From positions 248,001 through 312,000 of the forward strand of contig NZ_JAGIPR010000002.1 in assembly GCF_017877355.1 (NCBI RefSeq): a DNA stretch of 64,000 nt, written 5' to 3'. Below, piece by piece: positions 17,402 to 25,183 of the stretch (position 1 is its first letter; each line of letters begins with the position of its first letter). The notes below the pieces were generated by a model. It ran no database searches. It had not been told where the DNA came from and saw nothing but the letters and a program-made list of their open reading frames with translations. The position numbers and the translations under genes are program-made. The stretch is from Chryseobacterium jejuense (GTDB taxonomy: Bacteria; Bacteroidota; Bacteroidia; Flavobacteriales; Weeksellaceae).

Positions 17402-18454
17402 CTACTTTAAATCCATCATTTTAATGTTGAATTTTTCGAATGGGATAAGCCCGAAATCTTTTGTAGTCAGTTCTGTTTTAGATTCTTTTTCATCTCCAGA
17501 AGACATTTCAGTAGTTAAGATGGAGTATCTATGCAAATAAATTCCTTTTTTAATCTTATCATATTTAAATGTTATAAAACTCCTATTAATGATACCACCA
17601 CCTCCATTAGCTTGTTCTACTGTAAAGTAATTGTCTTTAATTTTAATATCAGAAAATCCTGATGCTACATTTTCAGGATAATAAGGCTCAATTATATTAT
17701 CATTGGTTAATGTTGTAAATCTATTTTCGCTATTGCTTAATTTAACAACTACTTTGAAAAGCTTAGAATCACTGGGGGTTATTTCTTTATTCCATTGAGT
17801 GCTAAAGACCGTTATTTGGTCAAGTTTTCCGTCCTGATTAATATCAGCTTCTTTTTCACTAATAATAGAATATTTATTATCTTTTTCAATTCTAGAAAGT
17901 TTTATTTCTTCAATTTTCTTTAGTTGAAAATTCTTTTGTGATTGATTTAGGGAAACTTCAATATTTGCTATTTCTTTATTAAGAGACAACATAATTGTTT
18001 TTTTTTGTTTATTGCTTTCAGCATTTTCATTTTCATAAACAAAGTTTCCGTAATAATATAAACTCTTTTTTATATTGTTATATAAATAGACATGGAAAAT
18101 TGAACCATAATAATCATCTCCCTCTATTAGAATAAAATGATTTTCATTATTTTTAAAATTCCAAATATTTATATCAGCACTTTCAATAGTAATATTGGTC
18201 TCATAAAGATTATTATTTACAAACAAATTTAAAGTTTGTTTTTCTGATGGAATTAGTTTACAAATGAGCTCTGAGAATTGATAGGAAAATTCATCTTTAT
18301 CCTCTGAAATTATTTTTTGTAAGATGAAATTAGAGTGTATGCTTTCCTCTTTTTTCGATTCAATTTTTTCTAATTTATTCTTTTTATCTTGTCCATTGCA
18401 ATTAAATAATGTTATTAATAGCAGTGGTAGAAACCATTTTCTTATTATTTCCAT
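17402..18454 (-). CDS. Lipoprotein overlapping the effector gene; best immunity candidate
   Basis: 350 residues with a hydrophobic N-terminus and Cys19 in LFNC, a loose lipobox. The C-terminal half has a calcium-loop-like DINQDGKLDQ (FG-GAP/VCBS style) followed by strand-rich sequence with ANGGGGIINRSFITF. Its start codon overlaps the last 10 bases of the 904-residue effector gene, which implies translational coupling. A periplasm-facing lipoprotein coupled to a peptidoglycan hydrolase is the usual arrangement for a cognate immunity protein. That function is inferred from coupling and location, not from homology. Confidence 0.75.
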   Translation of the reverse strand: MEIIRKWFLPLLLITLFNCNGQDKKNKLEKIESKKEESIHSNFILQKIISEDKDEFSYQFSELICKLIPSEKQTLNLFVNNNLYETNITIESADINIWNFKNNENHFILIEGDDYYGSIFHVYLYNNIKKSLYYYGNFVYENENAESNKQKKTIMLSLNKEIANIEVSLNQSQKNFQLKKIEEIKLSRIEKDNKYSIISEKEADINQDGKLDQITVFSTQWNKEITPSDSKLFKVVVKLSNSENRFTTLTNDNIIEPYYPENVASGFSDIKIKDNYFTVEQANGGGGIINRSFITFKYDKIKKGIYLHRYSILTTEMSSGDEKESKTELTTKDFGLIPFEKFNIKMMDLK

Positions 18455-21159
18455 TCTTTTTCTTTTAATTTATTTTGAAAGTCAATTTCGCTTTTAGATA
18501 GTTCATTTTCTGTTTTGAAATGAAAATACATCGCAGGGTTACATTTTCCTTTAAGGCCAGCAGCTGATCCAACATTAGATACTTCAAAGTGTAAGTGAGG
18601 GTTTCTTGTGGTAAAGTTTTTACCTTTCCATCCAGATATTCCTGTCAAGCCAATTACATCATTATATTCAACAGGATCTCCTTCTTTGAAAAAATCATTT
18701 TTACTTAAATGCCAAAATGTTAAATAAATTGTTCCATTATGATTAAATTCTCGTTCTAATATTTCTCCTTTATTTTTATATGTGGGCTGATATGATTTGT
18801 TTTGTAAAGATTTAAATGTTTCTTTATCTAGTACTTCAATTACCACAACATTACCTGCCATAGATTCTGAAGTATATATTTTACTTATTTTTCCTTTAAA
18901 ACAAGCATAAACTTTCGTTCCTGGAACTGCTAACAAGTCACAGCCTGTGTGATTTGCCGACCCATCCCTTATCTTTTCTCCAAATGACCCATGCCAAGGC
19001 TTATATCCTCCTCCTTGAGAATATAAACATAGCATTGGATTATCAATTGGCATCCTCCATTTGCCATTAGTCTGTGGTGAACTTTTTTTAGCATTATTTA
19101 TTGTACATTGATCAATTTTAAAAACTTTTGATGTTATTGTGTCAAAAGTATCTTGCTTAGGCTGATGATTTTTTGATACTCCATTTCGAATCACATCATT
19201 TCCTACTAATGGACAAATTTTTCCTTTTACATCTCTTGTTGTATTAGCGAGTTCATTTATTTTTTTCCATTTAAAAAAGATCATTCCACTTGATACACAT
19301 AAATCTATTCTTTCTCCAATAGCATCCGGATTTTTCAAAACATCAACATTATTGTATTTTAATGTATAAGGATTACAATATTTATAAAATCCTTTTCCAG
19401 TTACTTGTATTAAACCTCTACCTCTATAATTCCAACCATCATTTGGCTCTGTATTTTCTAACTCCTTAGCCTTTGCAGCAGGAGGGGAATATGCATAATT
19501 CGCAATTTTTATTTGAGTCTCTATTGGAACATCAATAGCTTTCGGGTCTTTTCTATCTCGTATTGCACGTCCCCAAAGTTTTGCTTTTTCTCGTCCTTCT
19601 TTAGTTTGAAAAGCTTTAAATGTACCAATAATCGATTCCCAATAATAATTAAACCCTTCTCCTTCTTTTAAATTAAGAGCATCCCCAGCTTCAACTCTAG
19701 CCTGTGCAAAGAAATGAGCTTTATTCCAGCAAGTATTCATTCCCAAGTCCTTCATGTACTTAGTATAGGTATCTGCCACAATTTTTCTATTAGCTTCAGA
19801 AGCATTTGGAAAGATGGTTTTTAAATCATCCACAGTTATGGCTTTATCACAATTAGGGCATCCTCCTGTCTTTGTCTCTGGCTTAGGATCCTTTTTCACC
19901 CCAGTCGCCGTATTCCCATTATTCTGTGGCTTCGGAACTTCCAGAATATCCACATCAATAGTTTGTGATTTAGCAGAGATATCTAGAAAGATGACTTCTG
20001 CAAAGATCTCCTGTTGGCCTCCTTTCCAATATTCTCCGCTATCCGGGTTTTTAGGATCATTTCCTATTTCCCCGGTTTTTTGCATTTCCTTTGTGAGAGG
20101 AATAAGAACATCTACATGGTTTGTTAGAAAAGTATGCTCTTTACTGTAGAGCAGATCATCTCCTATAAGATCATGTTCCCAAATTTTAAGTATGTACTTT
20201 TTACCTACAATGTTAAAAGAATCTATAGATACCCTTATGGTTTCCCCAAATTTAGGATTTTTAGTGAATTCTTTTCCATTTTTATCGGTTAGCTTTACTT
20301 TGGTAATTTTTCCATTTTTATCAGGTTGGTTATTAGGAGAATTAGGTCTCGTCGATCCTTTTGGAGAATCCGGTTTAGGCTTGGGTGGCGGTGGCTTTGG
20401 TTGTGACTTTCCACCATTGTTATTTCCTGTAGGTTTTTTAGGAGGAGGAGTAGGAGCTTTATACTCAGGATTATTGGCATTAGCATTATCTGAGGCTTTT
20501 AATTTCCCATTGTATTCTGCAGTCACATAATACTCGTGTTGTTTTTTATCATCTTCCCTTTTGTTGGCAATAGCAATATAAGTAGTAAGCAGTGCAAAAT
20601 TCCAGCGGGCATTTCCCTGACTGTCTACCAATACAGGTGGTGATTTTAGGATAAACTGATTTTTTTTATTGTGACCATCGCCTTTCTCATCATCTTCCCA
20701 AAGGGTGAAGATGATACGCTCGCCTTCCATACCCTGGCATTTAGCTACTGCCCATAGGCGGTCCTGATAACTTAATTTCTTATTCACTGGGGTACCATCC
20801 TGGAAAGTGAGTTTTACGTTAAGGATGTTTTTTTCAGCAGAAGGCTGCTGTTCATTCTTTTGAGGCTGTACAATAATAGACATAGGATCTTTACCTTCTG
20901 GTTTGTCCAGATAGCCTTCAACTCTGTAAGTGTACTGCCAGGCATCTTTACCAAAAGTAAATTCGCCCACTTTTTTCTTGATATTTGTGGTGGTAAATTT
21001 TCCATCCGGTCTTTTTCTGAACAATTCCCAGGTAACAAGGGATTCTTTTCGTTCATTAGCCGGAGTATTGGGATACCATTCCGTTACTTTATACAATGCT
21101 TTTTCTCCTGTTTTGGGAGAAGTATTACCGGTGATTCTTGAAACGCCTTTTTTTGCCAT
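18445..21159 (-). CDS. Bifunctional peptidoglycan hydrolase effector (GH19 + M23)
   Basis: 904 residues, no signal peptide. N-terminal beta domains (about 20-100, 110-218 and 283-405, the last two alike) are separated by a Pro/Lys-rich linker (233-280). A CPNC motif (434-437) opens a GH19 lysozyme/chitinase-like domain (about 438-685) with candidate catalytic Glu490 in ARVEAGD and the family signature GRGLIQVT (580-587). The C-terminal M23 endopeptidase domain (about 715-880) shows its zinc set: His737 and Asp741 in HTGCD, His817, and HLHFE with His855/His857. It would cut both glycan strands and peptide bridges. Lack of a signal peptide plus adjacent LysM and PAAR-like genes points to delivery by a contractile injection system. 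The C-terminal half looks more AT-rich than the N-terminal half. Confidence 0.88.
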   Translation of the reverse strand: MAKKGVSRITGNTSPKTGEKALYKVTEWYPNTPANERKESLVTWELFRKRPDGKFTTTNIKKKVGEFTFGKDAWQYTYRVEGYLDKPEGKDPMSIIVQPQKNEQQPSAEKNILNVKLTFQDGTPVNKKLSYQDRLWAVAKCQGMEGERIIFTLWEDDEKGDGHNKKNQFILKSPPVLVDSQGNARWNFALLTTYIAIANKREDDKKQHEYYVTAEYNGKLKASDNANANNPEYKAPTPPPKKPTGNNNGGKSQPKPPPPKPKPDSPKGSTRPNSPNNQPDKNGKITKVKLTDKNGKEFTKNPKFGETIRVSIDSFNIVGKKYILKIWEHDLIGDDLLYSKEHTFLTNHVDVLIPLTKEMQKTGEIGNDPKNPDSGEYWKGGQQEIFAEVIFLDISAKSQTIDVDILEVPKPQNNGNTATGVKKDPKPETKTGGCPNCDKAITVDDLKTIFPNASEANRKIVADTYTKYMKDLGMNTCWNKAHFFAQARVEAGDALNLKEGEGFNYYWESIIGTFKAFQTKEGREKAKLWGRAIRDRKDPKAIDVPIETQIKIANYAYSPPAAKAKELENTEPNDGWNYRGRGLIQVTGKGFYKYCNPYTLKYNNVDVLKNPDAIGERIDLCVSSGMIFFKWKKINELANTTRDVKGKICPLVGNDVIRNGVSKNHQPKQDTFDTITSKVFKIDQCTINNAKKSSPQTNGKWRMPIDNPMLCLYSQGGGYKPWHGSFGEKIRDGSANHTGCDLLAVPGTKVYACFKGKISKIYTSESMAGNVVVIEVLDKETFKSLQNKSYQPTYKNKGEILEREFNHNGTIYLTFWHLSKNDFFKEGDPVEYNDVIGLTGISGWKGKNFTTRNPHLHFEVSNVGSAAGLKGKCNPAMYFHFKTENELSKSEIDFQNKLKEKEWK

Positions 21160-21177
21160 GATCTTTTAGTGTTTGGG

Positions 21178-22017
21178 TTACCAGGCGTCTGCCTCTTGTT
21201 CGTCCGTTTCCGCTTTGAATTGATCAAAATTAACAACAGGATTATAAACCTGCTGTTCCTTTGTATCTGCGCTATTTACGTGGCTTTTACCAGCCTCACT
21301 TTGCTGGCCATGTTTTAAGATGGTTATTTTTCCACCTGTGGTACACATCAGTTCAGAGATTTCTGTAAGACAGCTCTTTCCCATGACCTTTACTTTTTCA
21401 TAGGTTTTTTGCCATTTTCCGGCTGCTGCATAAGCACAGGGAAGATATCCTCCGGAAGTAGGTTTAAGCTTACATTGTCCAAAAGGTTGTGCAGGAGGAT
21501 CTAGCTGTACATCATCTTCTGTTACGGCAAGATAATCAGCCTGTCCTTCCTGGTCATTCCAATAATGTTTCTGATGACTGGTTACCTTAAATTTTGGAAA
21601 TTTGAAGCCCTGATTGCATTGTACCGTTCCTTTTTGGATGACAAAATATTTGCCTTCGTGAGGTCCGGAGCTGCTTTCTCCACCCTCATCTTTCTTTTCT
21701 TCTTTTTTATCCTGTTTTTCCGTTGCTTTTTCAGAAGATTGATTTTCATCAGAGGATTGTTCTGAAGAAGAATCTTCACCAATTCCTTCCTCTGTGGTTT
21801 CTTCCTGAGAAGATGCGCTGGGAGTATCTGTTTCTTCAGCCATAAGCTGAGGATCTTCCGGAATGATGATTTTCTTTCCCGGAATAGGCTCCTGCATGAT
21901 ATCCTCCTCTGAGCAGTGGAGATTATGATAGGTCTTTAAGATACCTTCATTTTTCAGCTTAAATTGCTGAGCCAGCGAGCTGAAGGTGTCGCCCTGCTGT
22001 ATGACATAGTTTTTCAT
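21178..22017 (-). CDS. LysM and PAAR-like (DUF4280) protein
   Basis: 279 residues in three parts: a LysM domain (1-50, YVIQQGDTFSSLAQQFKLK), an acidic Ser/Glu/Lys-rich linker (about 70-125) and a cysteine-containing domain (about 128-245) with the DUF4280 PAAR-like pattern (GTVQCNQGFKFPKFKV, FGQCKLKP, LPCAYAAAGKW, GKSCLTEISELMCTTGGKI). PAAR-like proteins sharpen the tip of type VI or related injection machines and carry effectors. It lies 18 bases before the effector gene and 1 base after the other LysM gene, so the three form one unit. Confidence 0.82.
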   Translation of the reverse strand: MKNYVIQQGDTFSSLAQQFKLKNEGILKTYHNLHCSEEDIMQEPIPGKKIIIPEDPQLMAEETDTPSASSQEETTEEGIGEDSSSEQSSDENQSSEKATEKQDKKEEKKDEGGESSSGPHEGKYFVIQKGTVQCNQGFKFPKFKVTSHQKHYWNDQEGQADYLAVTEDDVQLDPPAQPFGQCKLKPTSGGYLPCAYAAAGKWQKTYEKVKVMGKSCLTEISELMCTTGGKITILKHGQQSEAGKSHVNSADTKEQQVYNPVVNFDQFKAETDEQEADAW

Positions 22018-22018
22018 A

Positions 22019-23041
22019 TTATCCTTGTGTTATGGTGATTTTGTGTTGTTGAAGAGATTCTTCTTCACGCCAAAGATGTATGCTGCCTGAAGCTTGAAGA
22101 AGATTTTTCTTATGAGTGGTGTATTCTATAATTATATTTCCTGAAACAGGCTCATCAACAGGCTCATTATACTTTGTTCCTGTTCTTAATTCCTGTAAAC
22201 TGTAAAACTCTGCGCTGTTTCCTGTTAAAATGGTTGTTATATGATCCTTATCTTCATTGTTTTGTTCGATCGTCATATGGCAGAGGATTGAAAAGGAATT
22301 CTGGGAAAAATAGAATGATTCCGTCCAGTCAGCCTTCTTATAAAACCAATCCATTTTAGGGAATAAAGTCTGAAAGAGAAGGGTACTCTGAAACTGTTGC
22401 AGAAAAAGCTTTTTATCAGTGATTGTATTTTTAAAAGTATCCAGATAAGTTTTAGAGATTTCTCCAATGAAAAAATCCTCTAGGTTTTTACGTTGATCAG
22501 CAAAGGTTTGAAGGATCTTCTTATGATCGGCAAATCCAGTAATTTTACCCTGTTCATTTATTATAAAGTCAATAGGCATAATGCTTTTCATACAATTGAT
22601 CGCAAGATCACTCATTTTAGAATCGGGGAGAGTGCCGTTCAAAACAAAGCGATCCTGGCTGTAGGATAGTATATAATGACTTGTATTTTTGTCTTTAAGC
22701 ATCGTAAGATGGACGGTGTAGTCAATGGTTACAGAAGATTCCAATGGGCTTTCAAACGATTCTGAGACCTTATATTTCCTGGCAAAAAATGATTCTGATA
22801 GGTGTGAAAGCAGAAGTGCTTTTTTTCTTTCCTGATCTCTTTGCTTTTCGGTTTGGATATTAAGGGGAACAAAAACATTTTTTACTTCATTGAGGTTCTC
22901 AAACCAAATTCTATCCATTTTTCCACAATGAGAATTGTGAAATGATTTAAGCTCTTCTCCGGTGATACCTAACCGGGAAGCTATGGAGTTGAGGGTATCT
23001 CCATGGCGAACCTTATATTCTAAAAAATCAATTTCCATCAA
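22019..23041 (-). CDS. LysM-domain protein at the head of the effector operon
   Basis: 340 residues, starting MMEIDFLEYKVRHGDTLNSI. A LysM domain (about 5-60, GDTLNSIASRLGITGEELKSFH) leads a large domain of unknown family with alternating strands (SSVTIDYTVHLTMLKD, FIINEQGKITGFADHK). There is no signal peptide, consistent with a structural or adaptor part of an intracellular delivery machine. First gene of the one-strand run ending at 10065. I saw no clear TAnnTTTG element in its 196-base upstream gap. Confidence 0.75.
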   Translation of the reverse strand: MMEIDFLEYKVRHGDTLNSIASRLGITGEELKSFHNSHCGKMDRIWFENLNEVKNVFVPLNIQTEKQRDQERKKALLLSHLSESFFARKYKVSESFESPLESSVTIDYTVHLTMLKDKNTSHYILSYSQDRFVLNGTLPDSKMSDLAINCMKSIMPIDFIINEQGKITGFADHKKILQTFADQRKNLEDFFIGEISKTYLDTFKNTITDKKLFLQQFQSTLLFQTLFPKMDWFYKKADWTESFYFSQNSFSILCHMTIEQNNEDKDHITTILTGNSAEFYSLQELRTGTKYNEPVDEPVSGNIIIEYTTHKKNLLQASGSIHLWREEESLQQHKITITQG

Positions 23042-23174
23042 GTGTGAATTATCGTATAAAACTATAAAAAAACTGAATTTGAAATGAATTTTTAAGGCAA
23101 AATCTGAAAAATTGTAGTAAAACTACGACAAAAGATTACCCCGTGTTTGGGATTAAATTTATAGAGAGATTTAG

Positions 23175-23182
23175 TAATTTTG
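23175..23182 (+). promoter_or_regulatory. Candidate -7 element upstream of the 216-residue secreted protein
   Basis: TAATTTTG, 55 bases before ATG 23238; a TTG lies 25 bases upstream, slightly far. The only promoter-like signal seen in the divergent gap 23042-23237. Confidence 0.4.
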
Positions 23183-23237
23183 TGAAAGATGAATCTAATG
23201 ATGCCGGATAGAAACCATAACCTTTACATATAATGAT

Positions 23238-23888
23238 ATGAAGAATAAATATTTACAAAGCTTCCTGATAGTCCTGCTAACCTTCCATTTGGGGTACGCA
23301 GAAATATTTCTCCATACATCGCCGGATTCTTCCTTAAAAAAAGAAGATACCATAAGAATTAAGGAAAGTCTTCATGAAGAAGATATTGAAGCCAATGAAT
23401 ACCTGAAAGACCGGTTAAAACCCATTCAGGCTAATTTTAAAAGGATCAATTCTATTACCCAATGGACAGGTATTAAAAAGAAAGATATTGAAGGCGAGTC
23501 TGCGGAAGGCGGAGAAGCTACCTATTACTATAAAAACAAGCGCCTGGAAAAGATTATGGCCAGACATTATGGAGAAATGGGACAAGTTCTGATTGAATAT
23601 TATCTGCTCAACGGAAAGTTATCCTTTGTTTTTGAAAAAGATTATGAATACAATCGTCCGCTATTCTATGATGCAAAAGCAATGAAAGAAAATAATGATA
23701 CGGAAGCTTTTGATTTTGAAAAATCGGAGATTACAGAAACCCGGAATTATTTTGAAAAAGGAACCCTGATCCATATTGTAAACAGTCAGGATTGTGGGGC
23801 GCCATTCAGCGGAAGTTATATGGCTGAAGAGGAGAAAAGTATACTGGATGCCTTTGCAAGACTTATAAAACTGGAGAAAGGAAAATAA
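23238..23888 (+). CDS. Secreted protein of unknown function
   Basis: 216 residues with a Sec signal peptide (about 1-21, ending LGYA). The mature protein is charged and mixed alpha/beta, with ITQWTGIKKKDIEGESAEGG, a YYYKNKRLEKIMARHYGEMG strand pair and a Cys in SQDCGAPFSGSYM. No lipobox and no recognised domain. It is divergent from the effector operon and is not obviously part of it. The antiparallel-strand style resembles MORN-like or YD-like secreted proteins but without clear repeats. Confidence 0.7.
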   Translation: MKNKYLQSFLIVLLTFHLGYAEIFLHTSPDSSLKKEDTIRIKESLHEEDIEANEYLKDRLKPIQANFKRINSITQWTGIKKKDIEGESAEGGEATYYYKNKRLEKIMARHYGEMGQVLIEYYLLNGKLSFVFEKDYEYNRPLFYDAKAMKENNDTEAFDFEKSEITETRNYFEKGTLIHIVNSQDCGAPFSGSYMAEEEKSILDAFARLIKLEKGK

Positions 23889-23931
23889 AAGTTTTCATTT
23901 TACTATATAGGCACAAATGATTCATTTTTTA

Positions 23932-23985
23932 TTTTGAAAATCGTAGATTTTCAAAAACTTAAGTGCTCTTCTTAAGCATGAAGTC
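23932..23985 (+). repeat. Hairpin-plus-CTTCTTA repeat, copy 1
   Basis: Perfect hairpin TTTTGAAAATC-GTA-GATTTTCAAAA (23932-23956) followed by ACTTAAGTGCTCTTCTTAAGCAT. The same hairpin core and trailer occur at 47103-47150 and 60612-60655, all on the plus strand and all intergenic. The rest of the gap to 24047 has AT-rich matter with CTTTTGCGACTTTTGTGG, similar to a phrase near 60810. Confidence 0.6.
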
Positions 23986-24047
23986 TTCAACTTAAAAACC
24001 TCAAGTGTTTAAAACCTTTTGCGACTTTTGTGGTTTAAAAATGAAGT

Positions 24048-24584
24048 TTATTTCATCTCTTTAATAAGGTTAAGGCGTTCCTCCACCTCTTTGATCCTAC
24101 TGATCCAATAATTAATACCCTCCTGATTTGTCACCGTTTTCTTAAAAGCATCACGGTTCACTGCCCATAGCTTAGAGCCATTTTGTTGATATTCAATTTC
24201 ACGTTCTCTTTTCGTTTCCGGTTCTATGCGGTATCTCCAATACACCAGCGAGTGCATATATTCTGCGCGGATTTTTTCAAGGTAACCGATAATAGCCTTC
24301 CGATCTTGCGGAATATATCCCGGTCCGGAACAGCCACAGGAATGAAAAGTAATTCCTACAGTATATAAATCCCTGATATGTGCCCATTGTTTATGATCAT
24401 TCTTTGCCGGTGATTCAAAGTCAAGTCCCATATTGGCCATAAGGTTCCCACATTCTGGGCATTTGGCTTCTACAGAAACCTGTGCATCTCTGTCTACATC
24501 TTTTAAAACACGACGTTTGAAGGTTTTCTGACAGTTGAAACAAGCATAGTGACATTTATAAACCATCATGGCATATCGACACAT
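24048..24584 (-). CDS. Zinc-ribbon protein of unknown function
   Basis: 178 residues. The N-terminus holds CFNC and CPEC pairs, forming a likely zinc ribbon (residues 15-45) interrupted by KRRVLKDVDRDAQVSVE. A second cysteine cluster, FHSCGCSGPGYIP, follows near residue 95, and the C-terminus is a long charged helix. An internal Met at 6 or 7 is an alternative start. It shares strand with the 160-residue gene upstream (gap 29 bases). No enzyme motif seen; the family is unnamed to me. Confidence 0.7.
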   Translation of the reverse strand: MCRYAMMVYKCHYACFNCQKTFKRRVLKDVDRDAQVSVEAKCPECGNLMANMGLDFESPAKNDHKQWAHIRDLYTVGITFHSCGCSGPGYIPQDRKAIIGYLEKIRAEYMHSLVYWRYRIEPETKREREIEYQQNGSKLWAVNRDAFKKTVTNQEGINYWISRIKEVEERLNLIKEMK

Positions 24585-24613
24585 AGGATAATCTTTGTTT
24601 TTATAGTTATTAA

Positions 24614-25090
24614 TTATTTTTTCTCTTCATAGCTGATTCCCATAAAACTGCTGGCACTTCGAGGATCATAAACCGACCAGACACTTCCCCAGGGAAAAAT
24701 GAAAGTACAGCTTGGGTAAGGTGTTTTCTTTTTCCGGGTTGGAGGCATTCCCAATATCAAAGTCAGAAATTTATTATTTCGGTAAAATACCTGCATTTCC
24801 TTTTCTTCCGTCCATTCATTCCAGTCTTTGGCATCAGTGCTTTCCCATGTATTCATGTGCATGCTGTGCAGCTGATCTCCCAAAAAGCAGAGACTCAAGG
24901 AAAGTTGATGGCTTTCAATGTCTATAGCTTTGAAATAATACAAAAAATATCCGGTTTTTACATCCCACATATTATGATACTTTTCTATATAAAAATCAGT
25001 CTGTTTCAGCTGATTCAGCGGCATTCCCTTGTACAATTGAGTGCTGAAATCTTCCAGTTTCAAGCCTCCATTTTCATTGTTAACCAGCAT
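24614..25090 (-). CDS. Hypothetical protein
   Basis: 158 residues from ATG 25090 (MLVNNENGGLKLEDFSTQL); an in-frame TTG two codons upstream is less likely. Contents are aromatic-rich strands (GYFLYYFKAIDIESHQLSLSL) and conserved-looking Trp/Pro segments near the end (FIFPWGSVWSVYDPRSASSF). No signal peptide, helices or metal site. Likely co-transcribed with the zinc-ribbon gene that follows it. Function unknown. Confidence 0.65.
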   Translation of the reverse strand: MLVNNENGGLKLEDFSTQLYKGMPLNQLKQTDFYIEKYHNMWDVKTGYFLYYFKAIDIESHQLSLSLCFLGDQLHSMHMNTWESTDAKDWNEWTEEKEMQVFYRNNKFLTLILGMPPTRKKKTPYPSCTFIFPWGSVWSVYDPRSASSFMGISYEEKK

Positions 25091-25183
25091 ATTCAAAAAA
25101 ATGAAGCTATAAATATACCCGTTTTTTCTTTACAGACAACGAATAATATTTACAGCTTCCAGTAGAAATAGAAAATATCGGTG

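Noticed and set aside
13058..18454. CRISPR or tandem repeat structure in the AT-rich lipoprotein region
   Set aside because: The repetition seen is at protein-family level; no regularly spaced direct repeats were found.
20192..20530. Plus-strand frame of 112 codons rich in Gly and Leu
   Set aside because: It is the complement of the Pro/Lys linker in the effector gene, a compositional shadow.
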